64,000 nucleotides of DNA from Monomorium pharaonis (lineage: Eukaryota; Arthropoda; Insecta; Hymenoptera; Formicidae): contig NC_050473.1 in the NCBI RefSeq assembly GCF_013373865.1, positions 13,958,783-14,022,782 on the forward strand. The letters run 5' to 3'. The position numbers and the translations under genes were made by a program. This document shows positions 28,832 to 37,908 of this stretch, piece after piece; the stretch's first letter is position 1, and the number at the start of each line of letters is the position of its first letter. Below the pieces are notes generated by a model that worked only from the letters and a program-made list of their open reading frames with translations, did not search any database and was not told the origin of the DNA.

Positions 28832-30208
28832 ACTTTAGCGATTGGATCGTGAGCTCGGAGAGTGACGTGGGTATCATTTGTCTGGATTAAGTCTCTCCGA
28901 GTCCTAACTTCTTTTTACAATCGCGCATCTTCTTCATACCCACCCATTACATATATTACTATTTCTTTTCGTAACCGCAGGCGTACATAAGGCGTATTAT
29001 TCTGTATTTCGCGTGGTGAAAATACACGACTTTAAAGCAATCCGGCTCAAGTCCTTTTTACCAGATGCCAAAGATATATCACGTAATAATTTGCATAAAA
29101 TTTATTTTATGTGTATGTGTTGTATTTATCTAAAAGAAATTATAGAGCCCCAGGTTTTTACTGCATTATAATATAGCGATTTAACCGATATGCCTCATTT
29201 TGCTTTGATACGTTGGAGTTTCATATTGCGCTCTGCAACGTGTGCGTTGTAACGTGCAAGATGTTTATTCATTAAAAGCCAACCCGCGCGGTTGCTATCA
29301 GGTCGTGCTTGGCGCATAACTGCAGGCAGGGTAGCATTTTTTTTCCTCTCTTACCACGGACGCCCCTTTAACGCGAACGCGCGGGAAAATGACATGCGCG
29401 GGGTACCAAAGATACGCAACTTTCATCATCCGTATCACGAAGTTTACTAACAATTACCCTGAAGCCGATAACAACGTAATCCCGTAATGGACGCGAAACC
29501 TCCCGGCCGATAGGAAGGGGAGAAATTGCGACTATGGCAAAAATGCAAATCGCCAACGCCAACGGTGCTCTACTCGGTTGCAACAGGTACACGTACCTCG
29601 ATTTATAATCATATTACGCGTTCATACACGCGATCTCGAAAATGTTTGTAATTTCGCCAACGGGTTTCTGTTCCTCGAAAATTGTCGCGGTTTGCCCTCC
29701 CATAATATATCTATATATCCGACCCCTTTCAGTAAATATCAACCATGGCATCCGTCCGCGTCAGTCTACATTGAAAATTGAAATTTACAGCGGAAAGTTA
29801 TAGCAGCGCTTCTCAAAGAGGCGTTGGATATTGTGCGAGAATTTAAATTATCGTTAACAAAACTTTGATTTTATTAAACATTAATGCTATTTTAGTCCAA
29901 CGTGCATACCATAGGACACGACAAAAAACTTTGAGAGTCACTGATAGTGAGTTATAGGCTGGTACGAGGAACAGCTTATAAGTAATTACGCGAATTTGCG
30001 AGTATAACGACGTGATTCGAGAACGCGATCACGAATACAAGTCAATCATCCGCAATCGCGGCAATTTAGGTGGCCTAATCAAATGCCTTTTCACGAATTC
30101 GAGATTATTGTGCGAGATGAGTTTGACGGAGAAGTCAGCGGGGATCTCATTTCTGGAAAGCGCGCGTGACAACCAACCGTGATTGAAAAGTGCTATGATA
30201 TTTCACTT

Positions 30209-30542
30209 ATTTACATACGTCCAACATTTCTCATTTAATTTCCTATCTCCGATCCGTATTCTACCTCTTCGTTTTCCCGTTTGCATATTAACGCGTAGCG
30301 TTTTGTGCTCTGGAACAGTAACATTTGCATAATTAGTCAATTTTATCCTTTACGTTGCCTGACAGATCTCGGCTAAATTAACACGCCTCTTCTCTTCGGC
30401 GGTGCGTGCTAATTAATTAATGGTAGTTAGAATTAACGGCTCGACGAGATAAACGTTGAACGTTTACGAGGGCTCTTAAGAAACACCTGAGCCGGTCGAA
30501 AACGGGGCGATATTCCTTCAATTTACATACGTCTAACATTCC
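30209..30542 (+). repeat. Pair of 22-bp diverged direct repeats
   Basis: ATTTACATACGTCCAACATT at 30209 recurs with one change at 30520 (ATTTACATACGTCTAACATT), and both are followed by a C/T-rich stretch with ACTTCC, TCTAC or CTAC words. The offset is 311 bases. Similarity fades beyond the core, suggesting an old duplication. Confidence 0.6.
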
Positions 30543-30655
30543 TACCGCTCAACTTCCCACTTCTAACCGACTAACTCCAGCCGACTCGTTCCTATTCTCT
30601 ACTCTTTCCGGCTTCTGGTGCGCGAGTGTATTTTGGATACAAGTGCGTGCGTGTG

Positions 30656-30685
30656 GTGTGTGTGTGTGTGAGAGAGAGAGAGAGA
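30656..30685 (+). repeat. Compound (TG)n-(AG)n microsatellite
   Basis: About seven TG units run directly into about seven AG units. Confidence 0.93.
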
Positions 30686-32529
30686 ATTTGCATATATGTG
30701 CCAGTCTACGGCTGCATCCCTACGGAATTGCATCCAAGAACACGCGTACACACACACTCGCGGGCATAAACCTGCACGCGTGGCTGCACGTAGGTGTATA
30801 TCCGCGAGTGTTCCACCGTCGTGTAGCCTCCCAAGGCGAGGCTATGCTAATTCATATGAATATGCATCGATGACTCGAGACTCGCCGCCACCGCAACCGC
30901 CACCTTCGCTACCGCTATCGTCGCGGCGAAAATAATTCCGCGGATTTATCGACTCGGAATCTCGGCGAAGCGTAAAAGACCGACGCGTAGATGTAGGCTA
31001 ACTAGGACTCCGGGGACATTCGAATTGATGCGTTTTTATACACTCAATCGTATCTTTACACAGAAAAATACTGTCGAGATAAGCGATTACTCGATTTATT
31101 TTTTTTCTTCTAATAAGTAACGATTACCTCCAACAAAGAATATTTTCTCGATAGTTCTTAAAATAGAGTTATATAATGTTTTACAAATAATATTTTTAAT
31201 ATGCTAAAATATCGATGCACACTTTCGATACATTTTTATCCTTTTTACTCTGAATTTTTAACATTAGAACGACAACGTAAAATATAACATATTACATGCA
31301 TGTTTTTTACAAAGATAAATTTAAACGAAAACTTTCGTAGAGGATGGTGCTCGTTGACTTCGATGACGCAAGATAATTTTCTTAATATTACTAACACGGT
31401 GAGGCAATATTAGCTCAAAATATAAAGACGTAATCTTTCTTACACTAGTAGCTTTAAAAAATCATTTCTAGTGGTTTTTAAGAAGCTTTTAAAAAGACTG
31501 TAAGTATTACTCGTCATAAAAGAAGACTTCAAAAATTCAACGGCGAATCTCAGAAGTGATACGTGATCGCGAAGCAAAGAACATCGAGTTCCTTGAGCCT
31601 TTACGCGTTCGTGCTCGATTCCGATTCGTCGTGACTACTACAGATTACGCGTCGGGCAGCGATTAATTTGCACTGGTAACACACGAGGAAACGCATGGGT
31701 GCGGCGCGTTTTCATGGCTATTAGCTGGCGATAAGCATGACCCACGGGCGCCCGACTGATCTGATTATTACAGGATGTCCGGAACAAGCGGCCGCGAAAG
31801 TGCGAATCGGTGGGCCCGATGACGGACCATTCGGGATGACGAGAGAGGGAGGAAGAGAGTGCGGGGGGAGGGGGATGATCTGCTGTGAACAGCGGCGAGT
31901 CCTTGCTCGCGTGACGATCGATTTCGTGTCGTCCAAGCTCACCGCGCGCGCCGATTTTATCACCACCAGCTCGACCCAGCCGGCGATGCGTCGGCTGCTT
32001 CGCGCCGCTGTAGCGTGCACACGCGAAATCACACGCCCGCTGTAATCGACAAAGTTGGGGCCGCGTCGGCCATGTGAGACAAGGTTTATTCGAAGTACCG
32101 CGCTATCGATGAAATTAACCCGAAAATTGGCGTTCTCTTCGATTAACAGCTTTGATTCCGGCCGCGCGAAAGCGTGTCGCGTCCCACTTTGACACCTGCG
32201 TGATAAACAATTCCGAATTTCAAAGATAACCGCGGACACAATCCGCGCTTTGATCCCTCATCCGGCGAGATACGTGGATTTTCAACAAATAGCCTGCGCG
32301 AAACGTAGGTACAGTAAATTGATAAAGTAATTCTGTGCCAATTTTAACTTGGGCTAGAAGAGAATCGCGCAACGTCGACGGTATGAATCTATCGAGTTTA
32401 ATGGAAACGTCGGTACTATCTCTCGCGATCGTCCAATCCGCGATTTTTCCTCGACATGATACGAATTTGCGACCAACAAATCAGCGATATCAAATCCTGC
32501 ACAATGCGTTACGATATATCTTTGTGCCA

Positions 32530-32549
32530 CGCTCGCTAAAAAGCGAGCG
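32530..32549. repeat. Perfect 8-bp GC-rich hairpin with AAAA loop
   Basis: CGCTCGCT pairs with AGCGAGCG around AAAA. In bacteria this would suggest a terminator, but no T run follows and the context is eukaryotic. Confidence 0.7.
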
Positions 32550-33125
32550 AAGCGTCGCGTATCGTCGGCTCTCGCCACGTCGCGATTTGCGCGAGATAAC
32601 GAAAAAAGACGCGTAAATACATTCGCGGCGCTGTATCTCTCCATTACGCACGCACTCTCTCGCATTTACACATTTTTTACGTGCGGTTTTACTTGGGGCG
32701 AGAAAGGGTCGAGAAAAGTAAACGAAGGTTTACGATCGTTGATGACCGTCCAGGAAATACACACCGCGGCGATTCTATGAACGACCCTTTATGAGGGCTT
32801 AAAAAGTTTTTCTGTCCAACTGGAACGCGTACACCTCGCGAATAAATACTGATAACTTTGCAGACGGGAAAGGGAAAAGAGAAACGCATTGTCCGTTATC
32901 TCCACGGAAACGCGAATATTGCTTTCTTGGGCTTTTTCGTCCGTTGTAATCCGTTATAAGTTCTTAATATCGAACGCGTGAGAAGTTTCCACTAGTCATT
33001 GCGATCTTATGAGTCTTTGCGATGTTCTGCACGATCTACGACTCGCGTAACTGTTATCATTTACGTATCTCACGAAGCGAGCTTGGTAAGTTTAAAGCAT
33101 TTATCGTGAAACTTGCCACACGAAA

Positions 33126-33352
33126 AGAATGGTTTTGCTTAAATATCTAAAAATTTATCTAGACACAGAAAATAACTTTTGATAGACTCTAAAAATAATT
33201 ATGCAGGATGATCAAGTATGATGAATAATACTGCAAAAAGTTTGACTTTTCGGTGATCAGTTTAAGCACCTTGCTTAATTGATGGTTCAACAAAATTATT
33301 TTCGGATCTAACTAAATTTTTAGATATTGCAGCGAAAAAACTTTGTTATTTT
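33126..33352. mobile_element. MITE-like element, family A, copy 1 (full length)
   Basis: Two arms of about 58-62 bases form a long imperfect inverted repeat. The left arm (33126-33183) and the reverse complement of the right arm (about 33290-33352) share AATATCTAAAAATTTA exactly and continue as TAGA...GAAAATAA.TTTTG. The central 105 bases carry no open frame. Size and structure fit a non-autonomous terminal-inverted-repeat element. The superfamily is not identifiable without target-site duplications, which I could not fix by eye. Two more copies lie at 37.6 and 41.5 kb. Confidence 0.75.
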
Positions 33353-35748
33353 ATATTGTGTGCCTTTAATATAACTTGATGAAAAAGCCGCAACCTCATG
33401 AATGATTCATGAACAATGTTAATAACACAATTATATTATAGTTTTAAGTGTTACATGCGTTTAACTTAATTGTCTTAAGCGCAATATTCTCTTGGTAAAA
33501 GCAACGGAAACAAAACTCGGCGCGGTGTAATGTTCTTTTGTGATTCGAGATACTTCGCCGCCATAACGAATGAACCGTATCATAATCGTATATTAACCCG
33601 GAATGTGTGTTATCTAGAAACGTCGCGATAACGTTACGCGTGTTTCAAGTTTCAACTTAAACGCGCGCCGGTTTTCCGTTTTCGTCTCGTGCGCGATAGC
33701 ACGTTACGTAACCCGTAAAAAGATCAGCACGCGATGTATTTCGCTCTTTCTCCTCGCGATACTGAGATTTTCCGGATTGAAAATAATGCGGTTTACAAAG
33801 GAACTCCCTTCGTTTTCGAGCGGCAGCCGCGAAATTAACTGCGCAACGCCAGCGGAATTCCCGCAGCCGCGGTATGGATATTGGACATTGAGAGTACGCA
33901 CGAAATTCTCTTTCCCTCGAATAAAAATAAGCTGCTGCAACAATTCCGCCGGTTAACCCGATCCATCGAAATCATCAACTTGACGCGGCTGTGTGTTGAA
34001 AATAATCGCGATTACATCGCAATAATACCCGCGCGTCGGCGACACGGATAATCGATTCGCGGCTTCGCTTTATTATAGCCATAACAAAAACGCGGAAAAA
34101 AAAAGAAATAAAAATAAAAATAAAAAAATAGCGAAAAAGGGGGAAAAAGGAATATAAACTGCGGACTCGATAATCTGTCAACATTTTTCCCTGTTTCTAA
34201 ATTACCCCGGCGAGAAGTTGATTATTTTATTGAAACTCTATAAATTCTACGCTTCTCGTTCGCGTGCGCTCTACCGGACGGACACGTGCGAGTAGTGCAG
34301 TAATCCACTAATCCGGGTATATAACCAAAAAAAGGATAAATAGGGAGAGGGGGGGGAGGTGCAAGGGAGTGGCGGACCGCCAGGTTACACGGGCCGAGCG
34401 CAGGCGAAAATTGATTTCGATGGCGCGGCCGCGATGTATACGCCAAACAAAGCACGAAAAATAGAATTTCGGCGGCTCGCGGTCGCTGTCGTTCATTGAG
34501 AGTATCTGTCCGGGACTATCCGCTATTTGTTCGAAGAATTTAACCGTCCCGAGAGGGGAGGAAAGCGGACGGAAGGGCGTGGCGGCGCGATGGAGAACCT
34601 CGCGTCGGGGGGGAATTAAATTGATTTACCAATTTTCGAGCGCGGGTTTTAGCCCTGGCTTCCAGTTGTTTTCCTTCCTTGCGGCGCGGCGGCCGTTTAT
34701 TAGCGCTAAATAAATACAGATGCACCCGACGCGGCCTTATCCGACCCCTTTCTCGCGCAGCGGTGTTTCCTTCTCGGGAAATCTTGCTCCTGAAAATTCC
34801 CAGACCTCTCTACTCTCGCCTCGCATGCTCTCGAGAGATTCGCCAGACTGACGTTCTTCGAGCTCCGTGTTAAGATCCGTTGGATCGCTATGCTGAGCGT
34901 TTACCCGGCATGACGCTTACGCTCGCGGGGGTTTTGAGGAAAATTTTTGTCAGGCGGGGGAGGCTTGACGCGCGACGCGGCGTCTGTTTGTAAAGATTTT
35001 AAGGGGACGCGATGCCGCGCGCGCGGAAAAATATTTTTCGAGTAAGATCGCGCGTCGGCCGCGCGTACGGAGAGAGATACGGCGCGATCGCATGTGACGT
35101 ATGTAAAATCCGTGTCCGTTGCAGGCAACGTTTACACGTATACACACGCGCACACGCGCGTCCTCCTACTACCTACACACGCGACCTACGCGTCCGTATT
35201 TCTCCCCGACGAGAGTTATGAAATAACTCATTGCGGCGCGAAAGCACGTAATACAGCCATAAATAATTCCACGTGTTGATAAGTTAAACGCTTCCAATTT
35301 ACTATGAAAACCGGTTTAGCGCGCGTCGGCCGATGCCCGAGGGGGAAACGACGGGGGAGGAGGAGGAGGGTGGATGTTGCCCCGCGCACTTACTCTTAAC
35401 AAATAGCCGAGCGGACGAGCGATCGTCAGCGATGCGTCAGCGGAATTTTGACAATGTGCGAAATAAACGTTTCCGGGAAGTGATGGACATTTATCAACGG
35501 GGCGAAAACCAATTCTCGAGGACTTTCGAACATTCCCGGGCTGGGATGACTTCGTCTCCCGCGGCGCGGAAATAGCGATATCAAAGGCGCCGCCTCGCGG
35601 TAGGCAACTGTCGAGGGGATGATCAATAGATCGTTAATACCGCCGTAAATGCCCGCAATCATCTGCACGCGTAGCATGCGTTCGTTTATTTATGCGTGCG
35701 ACGACGCCGCTTGCGTGAGCGAGTCAGCCGGGAGTGGAAGAGACGTGG
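33353..35748. other. Upstream sequence, CpG-rich from 33.5 kb, no gene seen
   Basis: Composition shifts from AT-rich to strongly CpG-rich toward 35.7 kb. An A-rich stretch lies at about 34095-34150. Open frames are below 85 codons and lack domains. Confidence 0.45.
34095..34150 (+). repeat. A-rich tract with AAAAAT units
   Basis: Runs of A interrupted by single T or G, including three AAAAAT-type units, ending in AAAAAGGGGGAAAAAGG. Confidence 0.85.
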
Positions 35749-36012
35749 GAAAAAATTTGGTAAATCTACGCCAAGATAGAGAAAGAGAGAGGGATGTAAA
35801 AATTACATATCTAATCCTGTAAATATGAAAAATTAATGCAAAGTTGTAAAATTACTGCAATTTTCGAACGTTACATTTATTTTTATATTTATAAGATCGT
35901 TTATTTTTTATATTTACATGTATAATTACAATAATTTTATAACTTTTGTATTGATTTTTTTATATTTGCAGGATTAGATATGTAATTTTTTAATTTACTA
36001 AATTTTTTTATA
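35749..36012. mobile_element. Foldback MITE-like element, family B
   Basis: Two arms form a near-perfect inverted repeat of about 70 bases. The left arm (35796-35865) and the reverse complement of the right arm (about 35921-35992) share TTACATATCTAATCCTG exactly, and the rest matches with scattered changes (my estimate is above 80 percent identity). Outer AAAAAATTTGGTAAAT (left) and its diverged complement (right, 35995-36010) suggest that the ends lie at about 35749 and 36012. A GA-rich insert of about 27 bases sits in the left arm only. No open frame is present. Its sequence is unrelated to family A. It lies about 200 bases upstream of the promoter described next. Confidence 0.75.
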
Positions 36013-36153
36013 GCGCGGAAAAAATAACGCGAACGTGTTGCCATTATTTTCGAATTAAAAGAAACCGTCGTGATTAATTTAATGATTAACTCATCAAGCG
36101 ACAATATTGTTGCGAATAAGATAACGTTATCGGGGGGGAGCACATGTATTTTG

Positions 36154-36230
36154 TATATACGCGCCATCTCTCTGCGCGCGTGCCGCCTCCGTTCGACTCG
36201 CGCGCGACTTCAGTTCGCTCAGTTTTCAAC
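36154..36230 (+). promoter_or_regulatory. Putative RNA polymerase II core promoter and short 5' leader
   Basis: The region is CpG-rich. It contains TATATA at 36154-36159, a GCCAT word (the core of YY1/PHO sites) at 36163-36167, and two copies of the arthropod initiator-like motif TCAGTT at 36210-36215 and 36219-36224. The start codon follows at 36231. If transcription starts at either TCAGTT the leader is only about 10-20 bases, which matches the TISU context around the start codon. A TATA-driven start would fall near 36185. An in-frame upstream ATG at 36144 would matter only if transcription starts further upstream; it would add 29 residues. The motif choice is mine. No expression evidence is available. 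Confidence 0.5.
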
Positions 36231-36238
36231 ATGGCGAC
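36228..36238 (+). promoter_or_regulatory. TISU / YY1-type element over the start codon
   Basis: AACATGGCGAC matches the YY1 consensus AANATGGCGNC at every fixed position. With the base before it, it matches the TISU consensus SAASATGGCGGC at 11 of 12 positions. TISU elements are known to direct both transcription and scanning-free translation from very short leaders. The initiator-like motifs 10-20 bases upstream fit that arrangement. Confidence 0.55.
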
Positions 36239-36249
36239 CGGCGCAAGTG
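36231..36249 (+). CDS. Putative first coding exon (partial gene, product unknown)
   Basis: The start codon has a strong context (CAAC before, G after). Six codons follow, Met-Ala-Thr-Gly-Ala-Ser, plus the first base (G) of a split codon. The exon then ends at a GTAAGC donor (36250-36255), so the intron is in phase 1. Six residues are too few to identify the protein and I do not recognise it. Support comes from the combination of promoter motifs, the TISU/YY1 start context, a good donor, and a recursive splice site 635 bases downstream on the same strand. Read through without splicing, the frame would stay open to 36431, giving a short Arg/Ser-rich translation with no known domain. The splice model seems better. 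The remainder of the gene would lie to the right of this window. Confidence 0.45.
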
Positions 36250-36884
36250 GTAAGCAGTCGTGTAGTGCCGCGTACTGCCCGCGATATCGCCTCACAACAG
36301 CTTCGGAAGGAAAAAACGCGCGTTCGTTCGTTTTGCTGCGTACGCGTGCATCACGCACGAGCTTGCACGAGCTTGCAGAGTCGCTCCTGTCGCCGAGTTC
36401 TGTCAGCGGACAGCTTCCTGGCGACGGATGAAGGACGGCGGGCGACGCGAGGGGGCTGGAAATCCGCGGGAAATCTCTGATACAATGGCAAGGAAATGAA
36501 GAACGGAGCCCGTCGAACGGAAAAGATTCTCTAAAGTCGTCAGCGTCGCGACCAACGGATATGTGAACGAGGTTTGTCGTTATGTAGCGAAAGCAATCTT
36601 CGCGAGGATAGAGGAGGGGAGGGGGGAGAGGGATCACCGGGGAAAAGCTCGTTCTCAGGCGGTGACGACGTTCGAGTAACAAACTGTCAATACCTCTCGT
36701 TTCTTCCTCCCGATATTTATACTTTTCTCCCAGCCCTTCTTTTTCTGTCTCAATTCCCATGTCCCGGTTGATCGACTCTCTCGAATTCTCTCGCAATGCG
36801 TGCGTGTGTAATGATGAACGATTATTCCGCGCAATGCTCTCTCGATGCTTGGACTAACAAAATATCTCTGTTTTCTGATTGCAG
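36250..36884 (+). other. First intron segment
   Basis: This runs from the GTAAGC donor to the CAG at 36882-36884. It is CpG-rich at its start and G-rich in the middle. GCACGAGCTT occurs twice in tandem near 36352-36376. Open frames on the minus strand (up to 236 codons, 36086-36796) span the promoter, the exon and this intron and have no recognisable domain. Confidence 0.4.
36616..36642 (+). other. Potential G-quadruplex
   Basis: Four G runs (36616-36619, 36621-36626, 36630-36632, 36639-36642) with loops of 1, 3 and 6 bases satisfy the usual G-quadruplex rule. It lies about 370 bases into the putative first intron on the sense strand. Confidence 0.6.
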
Positions 36885-36890
36885 GTGAGT
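36854..36890 (+). promoter_or_regulatory. Putative recursive splice site (ratcheting point)
   Basis: A CTAAC branch-point motif (36854-36858) is followed by a pyrimidine-leaning stretch rich in TCTCTGTTTTCTG, then CAG at 36882-36884, directly joined to GTGAGT at 36885-36890. The juxtaposed acceptor and donor, CAG|GTRAGT, is the established signature of zero-length exons in long insect introns: the upstream exon is joined to the acceptor and regenerates a donor for the next step. It is the only CAGGTRAGT with this context that I found on the + strand, and I saw no equivalent on the minus strand. It is 635 bases from the putative first exon, unusually close for such sites. The alternative is the acceptor of a short real exon (36885-37025). 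Confidence 0.6.
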
Positions 36891-37025
36891 GTTTGTCGAC
36901 TGGCATCTGGGCCTACCGGGCAATTGCACGAAATCGTATATTGGAGACTCGATATTAACGTTCGAGTGCCTGTGTGCGTTCGTTCGAGTTTGCGTTTCGC
37001 ATGATAGATGAGTCAAACGATTACG
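36885..37025 (+). other. Possible optional (recursive-splice) exon
   Basis: Downstream of the acceptor, a second donor-like sequence, ACG|GTAAGA, occurs at 37025/37026, defining a possible 141-base exon. Joined in phase to the split G of the first exon, it reads Gly-Glu-Cys-Leu-Ser-Thr-Gly-Ile-Trp-Ala-Tyr and on for 24 codons before a TAA. Inclusion would therefore truncate the protein at about 30 residues. That is the behaviour expected of exons at recursive sites, which are normally skipped or trigger decay. I recognise no domain. Confidence 0.3.
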
Positions 37026-37076
37026 GTAAGATTCGACCGACCGCGACTCTGACAATCCCATATCTGTGAGTAAACA

Positions 37077-37102
37077 CGTTATTTATACGTTATTTATACG
37101 TT
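37077..37102 (+). repeat. Two-copy 11-bp tandem repeat
   Basis: CGTTATTTATA occurs twice in tandem, followed by CGTT of a third partial copy. Confidence 0.85.
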
Positions 37103-37620
37103 GCAATCAGCGGACAGGTATTACATTGGATTTTTTTTCTATGAAATTCTACTTTAGCATTGCTGAGATTGATACTTTGGTGACATCAGAACATTCCGAG
37201 TATTTTAGCGAATAATTTCGTTATCACGCAGTTACCTTACTCTTTTTGAGGCATCTCGCGATACATACTTACGTGCATCGCATAGATTCTTAATATTCTC
37301 TAGAGCTTTGTAGTCATTTTAATGAAATTCCAGACATTTTTGTCTATAATTTTCAATTGCACCGTCGCTGAACAAGGAGATGGCATTTAGTATTCGCTAT
37401 ATGATGAAATACGACCAATTGCTTGTCATGTTAACGTTATTTTATTGTTTGAAGAGATTGTTTCGTTATTTAAAATATTTAAAACTTTGATATTTTGATC
37501 AACTATTGTACAAGCGGCAAGTTGCTGAAAATAAACTATAATAGCTATTATTATACAATGACAGAATAAAATAAACAAAATTAATTAAATATATATTATA
37601 TTAAAAGAATTGTTATTCTG

Positions 37621-37722
37621 AAAAGAACGGTTTTGTTAAAGTCTAAAAATTAACTGGATTTAGATTTAAATTAGAAAATGAACTTGTTAAACTATCAAAA
37701 TAATTATGTAGGATACAAACTG
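37621..37722 (+). mobile_element. MITE-like element, family A, copy 2 (partial)
   Basis: The stretch GAACGGTTTTGTTAAAGTCTAAAAATTA and what follows matches the left arm of the copy at 33.1 kb. The similarity runs on past the arm into the interior, where both share ATAATTATG.AGGAT. No clear right arm follows, so this copy looks truncated at its 3' side or strongly diverged. Confidence 0.6.
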
Positions 37723-37842
37723 AAATGTTATAGAGAAACTAATGCATATTATTAAAGAAGCCAAAACAATTTAACTGGCTGTTTTGGTTTATTTTATTTT
37801 ATCCATTTATTGTAGAAAAATGAGATATAGTATTATATATAT

Positions 37843-37908
37843 TTATAGTATTACATTATTATTATTATGATACGACCAATTATATATTATATTATTATTA
37901 TTATTAAC
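37843..37908 (+). repeat. (ATT)n-rich tract
   Basis: Two (ATT/TTA) runs of about six units each, separated by about 25 bases of unrelated AT-rich sequence. Confidence 0.85.

Larger units (their letters stand above)
25851..33125. other. Intergenic sequence, no gene seen
   Basis: Mixed composition with AT-rich blocks at 26.6-26.9, 27.45-27.65, 28.05-28.45 and 31.05-31.5 kb. A stretch at about 30320-30430 with TTTGCATAATTAG and AATTAATTAATGG resembles a homeodomain/POU-type regulatory cluster by eye only. CpG-rich open frames at 31.7-32.6 kb (up to 172 codons, minus strand) carry no domain I recognise. Confidence 0.45.

Noticed and set aside
32530..32549. GC hairpin resembling a bacterial terminator
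   Set aside because: No T run follows and the whole window is eukaryotic in character.
36086..36796. 236-codon minus-strand open frame across the promoter
   Set aside because: It is antisense to the promoter and exon signals, rich in Ser/Arg/Pro as expected from CpG-rich DNA, and has no recognised domain.
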